From: Cytidiella melzeri
Lineage: Eukaryota > Basidiomycota > Agaricomycetes > Polyporales > Irpicaceae
DNA: 64,000 nt
Direction of reading: 5' to 3'
Assembly: GCA_022592445.1 (NCBI GenBank)
Contig: JABYQR010000200.1
Coordinates: 1-64,000, forward strand
Shown: positions 1-8,183 of the stretch, in pieces
Layout: each line of letters starts with the position of its first letter
Numbering within the stretch: position 1 is the stretch's first letter
Made by a program: the position numbers and the translations under genes
The notes under the pieces: model-generated
Told to the model about the DNA's origin: nothing
Seen by the model: the letters and a program-made list of their open reading frames with translations, nothing else
The model's database searches: none

Positions 1-87
1 ATGACCGTTTGTAAAAGTATAAATGTACACATCGCGATATTCTATAGTATACAATGCGCGGTATAGTTCGATTTGCAGAGAGTCCGT

Positions 88-1506
88 TCAAAGAGAAGAC
101 GATCCAGGCTCTAAAGAAGGCTCGAGCGCAGCGGGCTCGATCTTTACCTCCTTCATATTTCCTTTGAATTCTTCCTCCCTATGAAAGATGCTCATCCAGT
201 CTTCCTTCTTCTCCATACGTCTCTGAGTCAGCCAGACCAGCTGGTGATCGCTAAGATGATCGCGACCATTGAAGACCTCCATCGCTGTGTGAAAGTCCGC
301 AACTGAGATAAAGTACGTGTTCCAGATATTATCGCAGTCCGGCCACTGTCCCCTCTTGAGCATGAGGTAGATCCTGGCACAGGCTGTGATTTCCTTGATC
401 CGCTGAGACTTGGCAAATTCTTCCAGCTCCTCGACCATCTCACGATAGTGCTCGCATTTGTTGCCCATGCTCACGACCATTGTATCAACCAGTCCCCTAG
501 AGCGTAAGCACAGCTCATTGGGCGTAAAGTTGGGATGGTTAACGTGTTGCATGGCGAGGATGGAACAAACTTGCTCCGGCCTGAAAACCTCCCCCTTTGG
601 TCCATCCACGCCATAAACCATACCACACGAATAGACAGGCGAAGCCGGCCTAGTGTCTGTACGATCAACGTGGACCCAGTCGTCGAATGAAAAGGTGGGA
701 ATGACTGGTTGGGGAGCGTATACCGTTGGCCATGAATCTTCAACCTGTCCCTCCTCCTGAGTAGTGGAGGACGGAACCGGAGTAGGCTCGGCAGCAGAAG
801 CGGCCTGGACTACTGGTTCTGAAGAATCATGAGAAACTGGTGAACTGATATTTAAACCGTTCATACCATCAACAATATCCGGAATGACCGGTGTAGGCGG
901 ATTGACCATTGTAGAAGAAGTCTGTGGAGATGCAAAATTATTTAATGCCTGGGCAACCATGTCCCAAAGCGATAATCCTGCACTCACAAAAGGCGGTGGC
1001 ATTGGAGTAGGATGACGATGGGGATGAGGGTGCGACGGCGACGCAGATCGGCGAGGAGGTGCAGCATTAACCCTGGAAGAACTTTGGGTTTGATGCGCCC
1101 TGATTTCCGCACTAACGTTACGAGGCCTTCGTCTATATAAATCCAATTCCGCCTCACGATTGGCTTCATCAATGATGCGATTAACCTCTCGGAGGTGCCT
1201 TTGCCTATCACTCTGCCTGAACCTGTCCCAGCCGTGACGACCGAGAAGGCTGTACTCCATCGATTCCATGCGCCTGACTCCGTCCCTGTCAACGTAGTTG
1301 ACATTGATCCTAGCATCCTGAGCATCGGTTTGACTCATACAGATAGAGATGGGAGTGGCTGAACTCCTTATCTCCATAACAATGGGGTGACCCATACGGT
1401 CAAACCGAGTGTAGTCATGAACGCGGTAGGGATCATTGGGAGAATGGGGAGCGAAGCGGGCATTGACGCGACGGGAAGTGCGGCGAGAGTTATTCGGCAT
1501 CTTCAA
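88..1506 (-). CDS. Copia-B ORF1, 472-aa protein of unknown function encoded upstream of gag-pol
   Basis: This is an uninterrupted 472-codon frame that starts about 770 nt downstream of the primer binding site. I do not recognise the product. The N-terminus is basic (MKMPNNSRRTSRR). Residues 20-125 look globular, 130-270 are Pro/Ser/His-rich and probably disordered, and 275-450 look globular and charged, with a segment near GNKCEHYREMVEELEEF and a Trp-rich stretch near IWNTYFISVADFH. No zinc knuckle, protease or polymerase motif is visible. A second copy at 46961-48513 in an element of the same family is broken by a 1-nt deletion and a TGA. Its position between the primer binding site and gag is unusual for Ty1/copia. 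It could be a capsid-related or captured accessory protein, but no function can be assigned from the sequence. Confidence 0.7.
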   Translation of the reverse strand: MKMPNNSRRTSRRVNARFAPHSPNDPYRVHDYTRFDRMGHPIVMEIRSSATPISICMSQTDAQDARINVNYVDRDGVRRMESMEYSLLGRHGWDRFRQSDRQRHLREVNRIIDEANREAELDLYRRRPRNVSAEIRAHQTQSSSRVNAAPPRRSASPSHPHPHRHPTPMPPPFVSAGLSLWDMVAQALNNFASPQTSSTMVNPPTPVIPDIVDGMNGLNISSPVSHDSSEPVVQAASAAEPTPVPSSTTQEEGQVEDSWPTVYAPQPVIPTFSFDDWVHVDRTDTRPASPVYSCGMVYGVDGPKGEVFRPEQVCSILAMQHVNHPNFTPNELCLRSRGLVDTMVVSMGNKCEHYREMVEELEEFAKSQRIKEITACARIYLMLKRGQWPDCDNIWNTYFISVADFHTAMEVFNGRDHLSDHQLVWLTQRRMEKKEDWMSIFHREEEFKGNMKEVKIEPAALEPSLEPGSSSL

Positions 1507-2278
1507 AAATATAATGGTCTGGAAGAAAGAATCGAAAGTATAAGATTTATGTCGTCGTATTCAATCCACAACACTTTCCTTGAGAAAGTTCTGGGGATTG
1601 CTAATGGAAAAGTCGAATGTGAGTAAAAGTTTTCCACAAGTGATTCAAGACGAGTATGACCACTTGCAACTTCGACTTCTACCAGTCGGTATGATACGAC
1701 GAAAACATAATGGCGCATGTAAGAAACACCACGAAGTATAGGAGAGTCCACAATCTCCGTGATACCAAAAGTAAAAGTGGACGACATGCCTCAAGAAATT
1801 CTACAGCTACAAAAAGCGGCGATTTCTAATTCCAGGACTGACTGACGTGCGCCAACACGAAGGTCCTAGGCCTCTAAGTCACGAGCTTAGAGTGCCACTC
1901 AACACTACCCTCCTATTGTACTACTCCGCCGATCTACCACTTGTACAAGTGGGAGCTTGTTCCTTCACCACCGGATTTTACACTGCGTGTTAGGCAGATT
2001 CCGCGTAATGCACGACTCGTTAAAGTCGAGAACCACCTAGGGTGGCTTAAGTATTCAGCTGGGTTGGGAGTGCGTACGCAAGGGGCAAGTAGGTGAGGGA
2101 ATTAGCTGTAGAAGATCAGTTGGGAATATTGTATTCGAAGCTGAGGCAGTCAACCAGTACAGCTCTACTACTACTATGTGGCCAAACAAAGTAAAGTAGA
2201 GAAACTTACTTATAAGAAAGCTTGGGGGATACTGGTTGGTTGATGTCGTTGAGAGTGTGGATGTAGTTAAGTTAAAAG

Positions 2279-2293
2279 CCGGGGCTCATAACC
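2279..2293 (-). other. Primer binding site of copia B copy 1 (internal tRNA-iMet type)
   Basis: On the minus strand GGTTATGAGCCCCGG directly follows the LTR. Its complement contains GGGCTCATAACC, the anticodon stem-loop of eukaryotic initiator tRNA (anticodon CAT), rather than a tRNA 3' end beginning TGG. Drosophila copia is known to prime from such an internal tRNA-iMet segment. Confidence 0.75.
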
Positions 2294-2854
2294 TAACAAA
2301 GTGGAATATGTGTGCGAGGGGTAGAGGCTGTTAAGCTTCGAAGATGAGTCTTATTATTCTTGCTGCTTCAGCAGCTCTGCTTATATACATGTCTGTATCT
2401 ACTTATGTAAGCGACTACTATACATGTCTACTTCAGCTATTCTACTGTACTACCAAGTGCATGACTCATGCATGACTCATGCTATGAGTGCATGACTCAT
2501 GCATGACTCATTGTATGACTAGGTTCAGCACTTGTACCAGAGGCGTACATAACGAGTAAATGACTCATGCTAGTACTTGTCCTCAGATGTATGCTTTAGG
2601 CATCCACTGGAGTCATATGTGCTTTCCATGTCATTTCCTATGCTACTAGAACACAGGCGTACATATATGTATAGTATTGCTACAACCCATATCTGTACGT
2701 CTCAGCTAATGTGATGGTTACTACTAGAGTTTCCATATACGGCTACATAATTCCCATACTAAGACTGTGGGAACTCTGCTACCTAAAGCGTCCTTGTAAT
2801 AAGGCGTGGGAAACTACATATCATATCATATTATTATATTATATAGTTTTAACA
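2294..2854 (-). repeat. LTR of copia B copy 1 (5' LTR, about 561 bp)
   Basis: The minus-strand LTR begins TGTTAAAACTAT at 2854 and ends CCACTTTGTTA at 2294, next to the primer binding site. Related copies are the interrupted 3' LTR at 35100-40935, the LTR at 49169-49679 and the fragment 3097-3268. The 3' terminus is TA rather than the usual CA, judged from where the copies stop matching. It contains a TATA box and several TGACTCA sites. Confidence 0.8.
2381..2567 (-). promoter_or_regulatory. LTR-B promoter: five TGACTCA sites upstream of a TATA box
   Basis: TGACTCA occurs at 2462, 2473, 2493, 2504 and 2561. In the minus-strand reading these lie 75-180 bp upstream of TATATAAG (2381-2388), which is followed by about 90 bp of LTR before the primer binding site. 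TGACTCA is the core site of AP-1/Gcn4/Cpc1-type bZIP factors. Four of the copies are in an 11-20 bp spaced tandem with the consensus GCATGACTCAT. The number of sites differs among LTR copies. Confidence 0.6.
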
Positions 2855-3096
2855 GAAGCTCACCAAAACTTGAAGCCATTGCATTGTCACTGTGTGAGAT
2901 GATACTGTACTGGCACGACCTAAGGTTCGCGGCTTGTGACCGTGACCCTCAGATGTTCGAAGATTCGGAAGTTCGGGACACGCAGTGACCTGTGACCAAC
3001 GAACATCTGAAAGTATCAATAGGCGCCTGTGTGTGCGCAGAGTGCTCCCCTCAAAAACATATGGGGTAATATTATAAGCGCCTGAGGTCACACACC
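2855..3096. other. Unassigned 240-bp spacer with a short dispersed repeat
   Basis: No gene was found. The segment ACTGTACTGGCACGACCTAA with its extension to about 2936 is repeated in inverse orientation near 52936-52962. The flanks contain several TGTGACC/GGTCACA words in both copies, which suggests a small degenerate repeat family. Confidence 0.4.
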
Positions 3097-3268
3097 CTAC
3101 AACCCATATCTGTACGTCTCAGCTAATGTGATGGTTACTACTTGAGTTTCCATATACGGCTGCATAATTCCCATATCAAGACTGTGGGAACTCTGCTACC
3201 TAAAGTGTCCTTGTAATAAGGTGTGGGAAACTACATATCATATCATATTATATTATATAGTTTTAACA
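3097..3268 (-). repeat. LTR-B fragment (5' terminal 172 bp only)
   Basis: The sequence matches the TGTTAAAAC end of LTR B, from 2854 back to about 2683 of copy 1, and stops abruptly. The intact terminus abuts the zinc-knuckle ORF remnant at 3269. It is a truncated LTR left by recombination or deletion. Confidence 0.75.
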
Positions 3269-3292
3269 GATAGTGTTGCAGAGAACAAGGGA

Positions 3293-5066
3293 CTAAGTGC
3301 CTTTGGCCTTGCCTTTGACCTTGCGCCTATTGGTGTAGGTGTCAGATGCAGCTTTAGGATTATGGGGTTGGTGGTCGCGAATCCAGCTAGAATCACGAAG
3401 GTGATGATAGAAAGGGCATGAAACAGAGTCAGCACAGTGCGCTGATGTACAGTTGAAACACTGCTCGGTAGTACCGTGCAGTGTATCAGAATGAGAGCGC
3501 TCATCGTGCGAACCTGCACACCTGGCACAGCGAGGGATGGACAAACGACAAAGGCCAGCGGAATGGCCTCACCGTTGACAGATAGTGCAGCAAGGCACCA
3601 GTGGGTGCACATTAGAGACTTCAGCTGGCTTCTGAAAGCCTGTTCCAATGGAGACTGGCACCAAGAGCAGTTGTCTGAGTGTGGTGCGCTTTGTGTCGTC
3701 AATAATAACAACATATAAAACACCAAAGGCGGGAGAATTCTTGGGAGCAAAAAGACGGGGAGGACCAGCCAGTTGAACAGATGCCCATGTATTATTGGCG
3801 TGGAGCTGGGAAAGGAAATTGGCAGCAGAAGTGGCAGTGCCATCTGCATGAAGAAGAGGAATGCGCTGAGAGAAAACACTACTCTTGATCTGGTAGTGCT
3901 GAACCATGAGTGGCATTGGGGAAGATGCCACAGCAGTGAAGAACGACGAGGCAGCTTCATCAATATCTCGGGTAGGTGGGGATGAAAACGAGAGTCGGTA
4001 TCCAACTGAATGAATCCAGCAGACTGCTTGAAGAGTGGAGAGATTACAGGTGGGATACTTCTGCCTGCAGAAAGTGAGGAAGTCCTGGAGGACCTCTGAG
4101 TCAGGAGGCAGCCGGGAGATAGAGACAGCTGCTGCATTGGGAAAGGGAATGGTGATTGAGTTGAGAGCGAGCTTGTTGACCCGGGCACGCTTCTTCTTGG
4201 ACCTCGGGGTATGGGAATGAAGGGCACGTGAAGCAAGTTGAATTGCTTCAGCAGGAGAGACCAATGGACAGGCCTTGGCAATAGCCTCAGCAGTCTCAGT
4301 AATTTTTCGGAGGGGTGAAGGAGAGGATGCTACTACAGCAGGAGCAGAAGCAGAGGCGGCAGGTTTAGCAGCAGTAGCAGATGAGGCACCGGCTGCAGGA
4401 AAACGTGTCAAAGGCTGAATAGCCTGGGAAAGATGGTGAGGTTCCAGGAGCTTCCAGGCCTGGAATGATTCCGAAAGCACTTTGTGAGCAGGGCACCACA
4501 GAGTAAAGCTCTGGGTGGAAGGGGGCATGGATGAGGCAGCACTGAAGGCAGCCCTATGTGTGGACAAGATGGCAGCTGCTGCTCGGAGAGATTGAGCCAG
4601 CATGCCGATTGATTCTGAGAGTGGGGTTGAGCTCTCTGCTGTCATAGCAGGAGGAGATGACGGTACAACTGTGAGAGAGGGAACAGCTGGCGGGGATGGC
4701 ACAGACTCGAGAGACGAATCTGGCAGAACCAGAGGTGGCTCAGCTACAAGACCAAAAGCCGGGAAAGTGGCCCTCTCTATCTCCATCTGAGGAGGAGGCG
4801 GAGGAGGGCGGGGTGGAGGAGAATCCTGGAGCACCTCCAAAATTTGGTCAATAGAGGCTGCCTCTGAAACGGCAGCCGCTTGTTGTTGTGCACATTTGCA
4901 CTTCTTGAGATTTCTGGTACTCTTGCTCAGAGGAGCAATCTCTGGGGGTGGAGCAGAAGAGTGGGTGGCAGGTGGCAGTGGCAGGATACCATCTGGAATG
5001 GGGATGTCATGGAGGTCACAATAGAAGGCAACAATGGACCGCGAGGGAAGTGTTGTTTTCGCAGGG
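3293..5066 (-). pseudogene. Zinc-knuckle retroelement protein (LINE ORF1/gag-like), decayed
   Basis: One minus-strand frame runs from the insertion at 5067 to a stop at 3293, broken once by TGA at 3569-3571. The N-terminal half is Pro/Ala/Ser-rich. The middle (about 4250-3750) looks globular. The C-terminus has cysteine clusters typical of LINE ORF1 and gag proteins: CTICQR-stop-GHSAGLC (a CCHC knuckle whose expected Trp codon is the TGA), then CARCAGSH and CFNCTSAHC with SCPFY. A run of cysteine motifs ending in CP(F)Y is common in ORF1 of non-LTR elements, so LINE ORF1 is the favoured reading; a gag protein is the alternative. No reverse transcriptase lies downstream. Its 5' side is cut by the family E insert and its 3' side ends near the LTR-B fragment. 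Confidence 0.55.
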
Positions 5067-5071
5067 TTTTG

Positions 5072-5501
5072 TAATGAACTTTTGCGGCGCTACTCATGGA
5101 CTTCGCCCCTATCAGACACTCTTTTGTCTCCTGTCTCATGACTCCTTTGTAGTATGATTGCATCTTTTGTTTCATCACGCGGACACTGCCTTGTTGCCAG
5201 CTTCCTTGTAGTATATAACCCTTTCACCCTGGTTCTCTACTCCTCCATTGTGCTCTCATCTTCGCACCTGGAGTGAGTATTCCCCCCATTGCTCTTGCGT
5301 TATGTTGTATGCTCATATGCCTGTTACCTAGTTAACTTGTCTCCGTATGTACTAGGTACATTCTATATTCATCATTGTGCTCTCATCTTTGCACCTGGAT
5401 TAACTCGTCTCCGTATGTACTAGGTCCCTACAGTCTGCAGTGGGTTTACGACAGCGCATCCACCCTTGCCTAAGTGACTAGGTTCTCTCAACTCGTCATT
5501 A
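5072..5501. mobile_element. LTR-like insert, family E, copy 1 (430 bp, TSD TTTTG)
   Basis: The element begins TAATGAACTTTT and ends CTCGTCATTA. It is flanked by direct repeats TTTTG at 5067-5071 and 5502-5506. A second copy at 54202-54696 has the same ends and a different 5 bp duplication, which defines the borders. A TATA-like stretch (GTAGTATATAACCC, about 5208) and the 5 bp duplication suggest a solo LTR with unusual TAATG/CATTA termini. It has no ORF. It contains a 67-68 bp direct repeat around CTAGGT at 5352 and 5420. It interrupts the zinc-knuckle ORF. Confidence 0.7.
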
Positions 5502-5506
5502 TTTTG

Positions 5507-6204
5507 ATGTGCGCACGGGAGGGGGCTCGAAAGGAAAGAACACAATGTTATTACATAGCTACGGAAATATAGGGTTTTTATATTATTTTGGAAAAAGGAT
5601 AAGACAAAAATGGGATGTTGAAGCAAGTAATCTGCGCGGAATGACAAAGGCGGGCGGGGGGAACAAACGGATACAAACAAGAATGATGCGGAAAACCTAA
5701 AATAACAACAAGAAGTTGTGAGCTTGGCGAATCCGGAGCTAATTTGAAGATATCGAGCATCCAGTCAATGTAGGACAAAGGCCTGGGGTCCTGAAGTCCC
5801 CAGTTATCATAGAAGCCGTTGTAGATTGTGACAAATTGCGGGAGGTTGTCAGGAAACTGGTGAGGATTGGAGAGGAGGGTTTTTGGGTCAACCGATCCAC
5901 GTGCGTTTAAATAACACATGGTGGTTCGAGGTCAAGAAGCGATGCTACGGAGCGGTCAAAATTTTTTTTTGGTAGCCATTTCTTTCGATACGGCCTACAT
6001 TGTTGAAGAGAAAAGAGCTACATATGTCCAGTGAGCTGATGCTCAAGTCCAAGAAACCTTAGGAAGCCTTGAATAGAGGACCCCAAGTCGCCTTGACTCT
6101 GAGTCGGTGAACTACATAATACTGGTTAGCAGTACTAAGTTGCAATGCTGTTTACTGTACAATCGCTGGAAAGCTATTTGATACAAATGTCAGACCTTGG
6201 TTAC
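5507..6204. other. Unassigned ~700 bp, downstream of the polymerase gene
   Basis: No recognisable gene. A minus-strand open stretch (5919 to about 5720; LSNPHQFPDNLPQFVTIYN) looks protein-like but is short and unrecognised. Part of the segment nearest 6204 should be 3' untranslated sequence of the polymerase gene. Confidence 0.3.
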
Positions 6205-7002
6205 TTAGTGCCGGACTCGTTCATGAAGCTCCTGCCACGGAACTCCTATTCGCGACACATAGATGAGTCAGTCTACTTGTCTGATACCGCTCGACATAGT
6301 AACTCACCGAGAATGTCAAAAATCTCATGCTCAGTCTCGGAGGCAAGTACTGTTCCTAAGTACCGAGGATCTCACACGTCAGCAGAGCCGAATATACCAA
6401 CGGTCGCCTGCCATGACATACCGTTGCTGAGCTTCTTCTGGCGGTGAGTAGGATCACAAATGACATCTTTATACAAGCCCCGTTGGTTCAAGGAGTAACC
6501 CATCTTGTTGGCTTTCAGCCGCATCGAGCGATTAAACTGTGAGACAGATTATACAATCAATAAGCCTCATCAAACGACCCACGACTCTGAACCCACTATG
6601 TCGTCTCCCTGTCACACGAGGGGACATAAGCTTGAAATTCGAAAGAAGACATAATGGCCGCTCACCGTATAGTATAACAAAGCTGCGCCTCTTGACTTGT
6701 ATGGTACGGTCAAAAAATCTGCAGACGACATTGTCCAGTCAATACTGCGTTGCGTTCCTGGTGTATTGAACATACACATACCAATACGCCTGCGTTTTCC
6801 CATCCGATCACGTCGGCACAACCCTCGATATGACAGCTCAAGGTTGTTCCAGTTTTCCGGAATAGACAAATGCTCAGTTATGACATTACGTCCATGTAGG
6901 TCGTCAATAAGACGAGCAAGTAATTCTACATGACATTAGTACACCCGCCGTTGTGGTAGAGTCTTCTAATGAGGAACCCACCAACATGCTGATCTCCATA
7001 AT
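6205..7002 (-). pseudogene. Family X DNA polymerase (Pol lambda/beta-like), C-terminal exons; gene split by copia A1
   Basis: Six exons on the minus strand splice in frame: 6982-7002, 6666-6925, 6597-6608 (a 12-nt microexon encoding GDDI), 6422-6536, 6308-6355 and 6205-6245 (TAA). The introns are 52-66 nt with GT-AG ends; one has TACTAAT near its 3' end. The product has the palm/thumb signature of family X polymerases: RSID, then GAALLYYT-GDDI-FNRSMRLKANKMGYSLNQRG, then VLASETEHEIFDIL and the terminal GVPWQELHERVRH. Such enzymes fill gaps in base excision repair and end joining. The 5' part with the first catalytic aspartates is not recognisable. The upstream intron continues to 7021, where copia A1 is inserted, and resumes at 21207. 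Loss of function is inferred from that insertion and the missing upstream exons. Confidence 0.85.
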
Positions 7003-7021
7003 CTAAAAAGACAACGGCGAG

Positions 7022-7191
7022 TGTTCGACTATAATACTTAGACGCGCAACGTACTAGCGCTGTAGTTACCGTATTTAAGACTTACACTGATCAATGCAAC
7101 AATAAGCACTTTTGATCCCCAACTCCCACTGTGTGATCCCTCTCAATCTTGCTCTCTCAACGCTTTCCTCTACTTGCATAGCCTTCTAACA
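7022..7191 (+). repeat. 5' LTR of copia A1 (170 bp)
   Basis: Begins TGTTCGACTATAATAC and ends GCCTTCTAACA. It matches 21037-21206 except for one A/G difference, which indicates a recent insertion. It is clearly diverged from the LTRs of A2. Confidence 0.95.
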
Positions 7192-7206
7192 GGTTATGAG
7201 CCCCGG
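7192..7206 (+). other. Primer binding site of copia A1 (tRNA-iMet anticodon region)
   Basis: GGTTATGAGCCCCGG immediately follows the LTR. It is the same internal tRNA-iMet type as in copia B, although the two families have unrelated LTRs. Confidence 0.8.
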
Positions 7207-7259
7207 ATAAGCTCTTTACCTCACTTATACTACTCTCTGCACTCACTCTCCACCAGTTG

Positions 7260-7754
7260 ATGAGCTCTGATCCCACTGATCAGCCTCAACCTCGTCGTTC
7301 TACGCGCAAACAACACCAAACCGACTTTCTTCGAGGCACTATCCCTCGTACCCCTCGCAGGAGACGTACCCCGGTCTTCACTCCTACTCCTACTCCTCCT
7401 CCTGCTCCTACTCCTCAACAATCTTCGATGTCTTCCGCTTCTCGCGCTGGTACCCCAGGTCCTGCACCTTCTGCTGCACCTTCCGGCCACGCCCCCAACG
7501 TCCCTTCTACCTCAGCTGTTGTCGACCATCCCACTGCCCGCATCACGGCATCACGACGAGTCTCAGCACCACCCTCAGATCGCCGTCGCACGCCATTCGA
7601 CACACTCCGCAACGACTTCGCTTGTTGTCACACCACTAAGCCATCGTCAGACGATAGCGATGATCCTATGGATGACGATGAGGCGCACAAAATGCGAAGG
7701 GGCAAACTGCCCAGAGCCCATTGTGCACCTTCCCCCTCGCCATCTGGCCCTACT
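7260..7754 (+). pseudogene. Copia A1 gag, N-terminal 165 codons (cut by Plavaka element)
   Basis: The frame starts 54 nt after the primer binding site and encodes a basic, Pro/Thr/Ser-rich N-terminal arm. It aligns with residues 1-170 of A2 gag (40657 leftwards) with many substitutions. It stops in frame at ACT (7752-7754), where the Plavaka terminal repeat begins. Reading resumes in the same frame at 16047, so only the insertion separates the two halves. Confidence 0.9.
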
Positions 7755-8000
7755 TGTCGGAAAACTTGAAACCGCCTCTCGAGGCGCTTGCCTCACGTAA
7801 GCCTCTGGCGGCAATCTTGACGCCGACTGGAGACCCTCTGGATGACACCTAGAGAGTGTCGGCAGCATCTAGATGTAAGATTAGATATCTCGAGCCGTTC
7901 TGTAGAGCATTGTCTCCTTTATATGGTAATGATAAGAACTTGCGTCCCTCTAGAGGACATCGTGAGGATCAGACGCCACATGATTCATGTTCGACACGCA
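7755..8000. repeat. Left terminal and subterminal repeat region of the Plavaka element
   Basis: After the inverted repeat come several copies or near-copies of CCTCTAGAGG/CTCTGGA, for example near 7833, 7850, 7869 and 7949. They match similar motifs at the right end. Arrays of this kind bind the accessory protein in CACTA-type elements. Confidence 0.6.
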
Positions 8001-8183
8001 TACGAGGCGCTGTCGCCACTCTTTCACCACTACCACCACTCTCTCGACTCTGTACTCTCTGTACATCTTCCCTCTCTTTTTTCATTGTACATATTTCATA
8101 CCCATTGCACGTAAGTTGACGAGTCACTCAATGTTGTGTCAACGTGTCTGAATCAATGAATCATATTACTCCTTAGAAAAAAA

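Larger units (their letters stand above)
1..2854 (-). mobile_element. Copia element, family B, copy 1 (5' part; runs off the window start)
   Basis: The minus strand reads 5' LTR (2294-2854), tRNA-iMet-type primer binding site (2279-2293), a leader of about 770 nt, and ORF1 (1506-88). The whole stretch is repeated at high identity at 46873-49679, where it continues into gag, integrase and reverse transcriptase, so copy 1 probably has its gag-pol to the left of this window. The bases after the LTR are GAAGC (2855-2859). The matching target duplication would lie outside the window. This copy keeps many CpG dinucleotides and an intact ORF1, so it looks younger or less mutated than copy 2. Confidence 0.8.

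Noticed and set aside
5578..5919. 113-codon minus-strand ORF
   Set aside because: Partly protein-like but short, unrecognised and downstream of the polymerase stop codon; not enough to call a gene.
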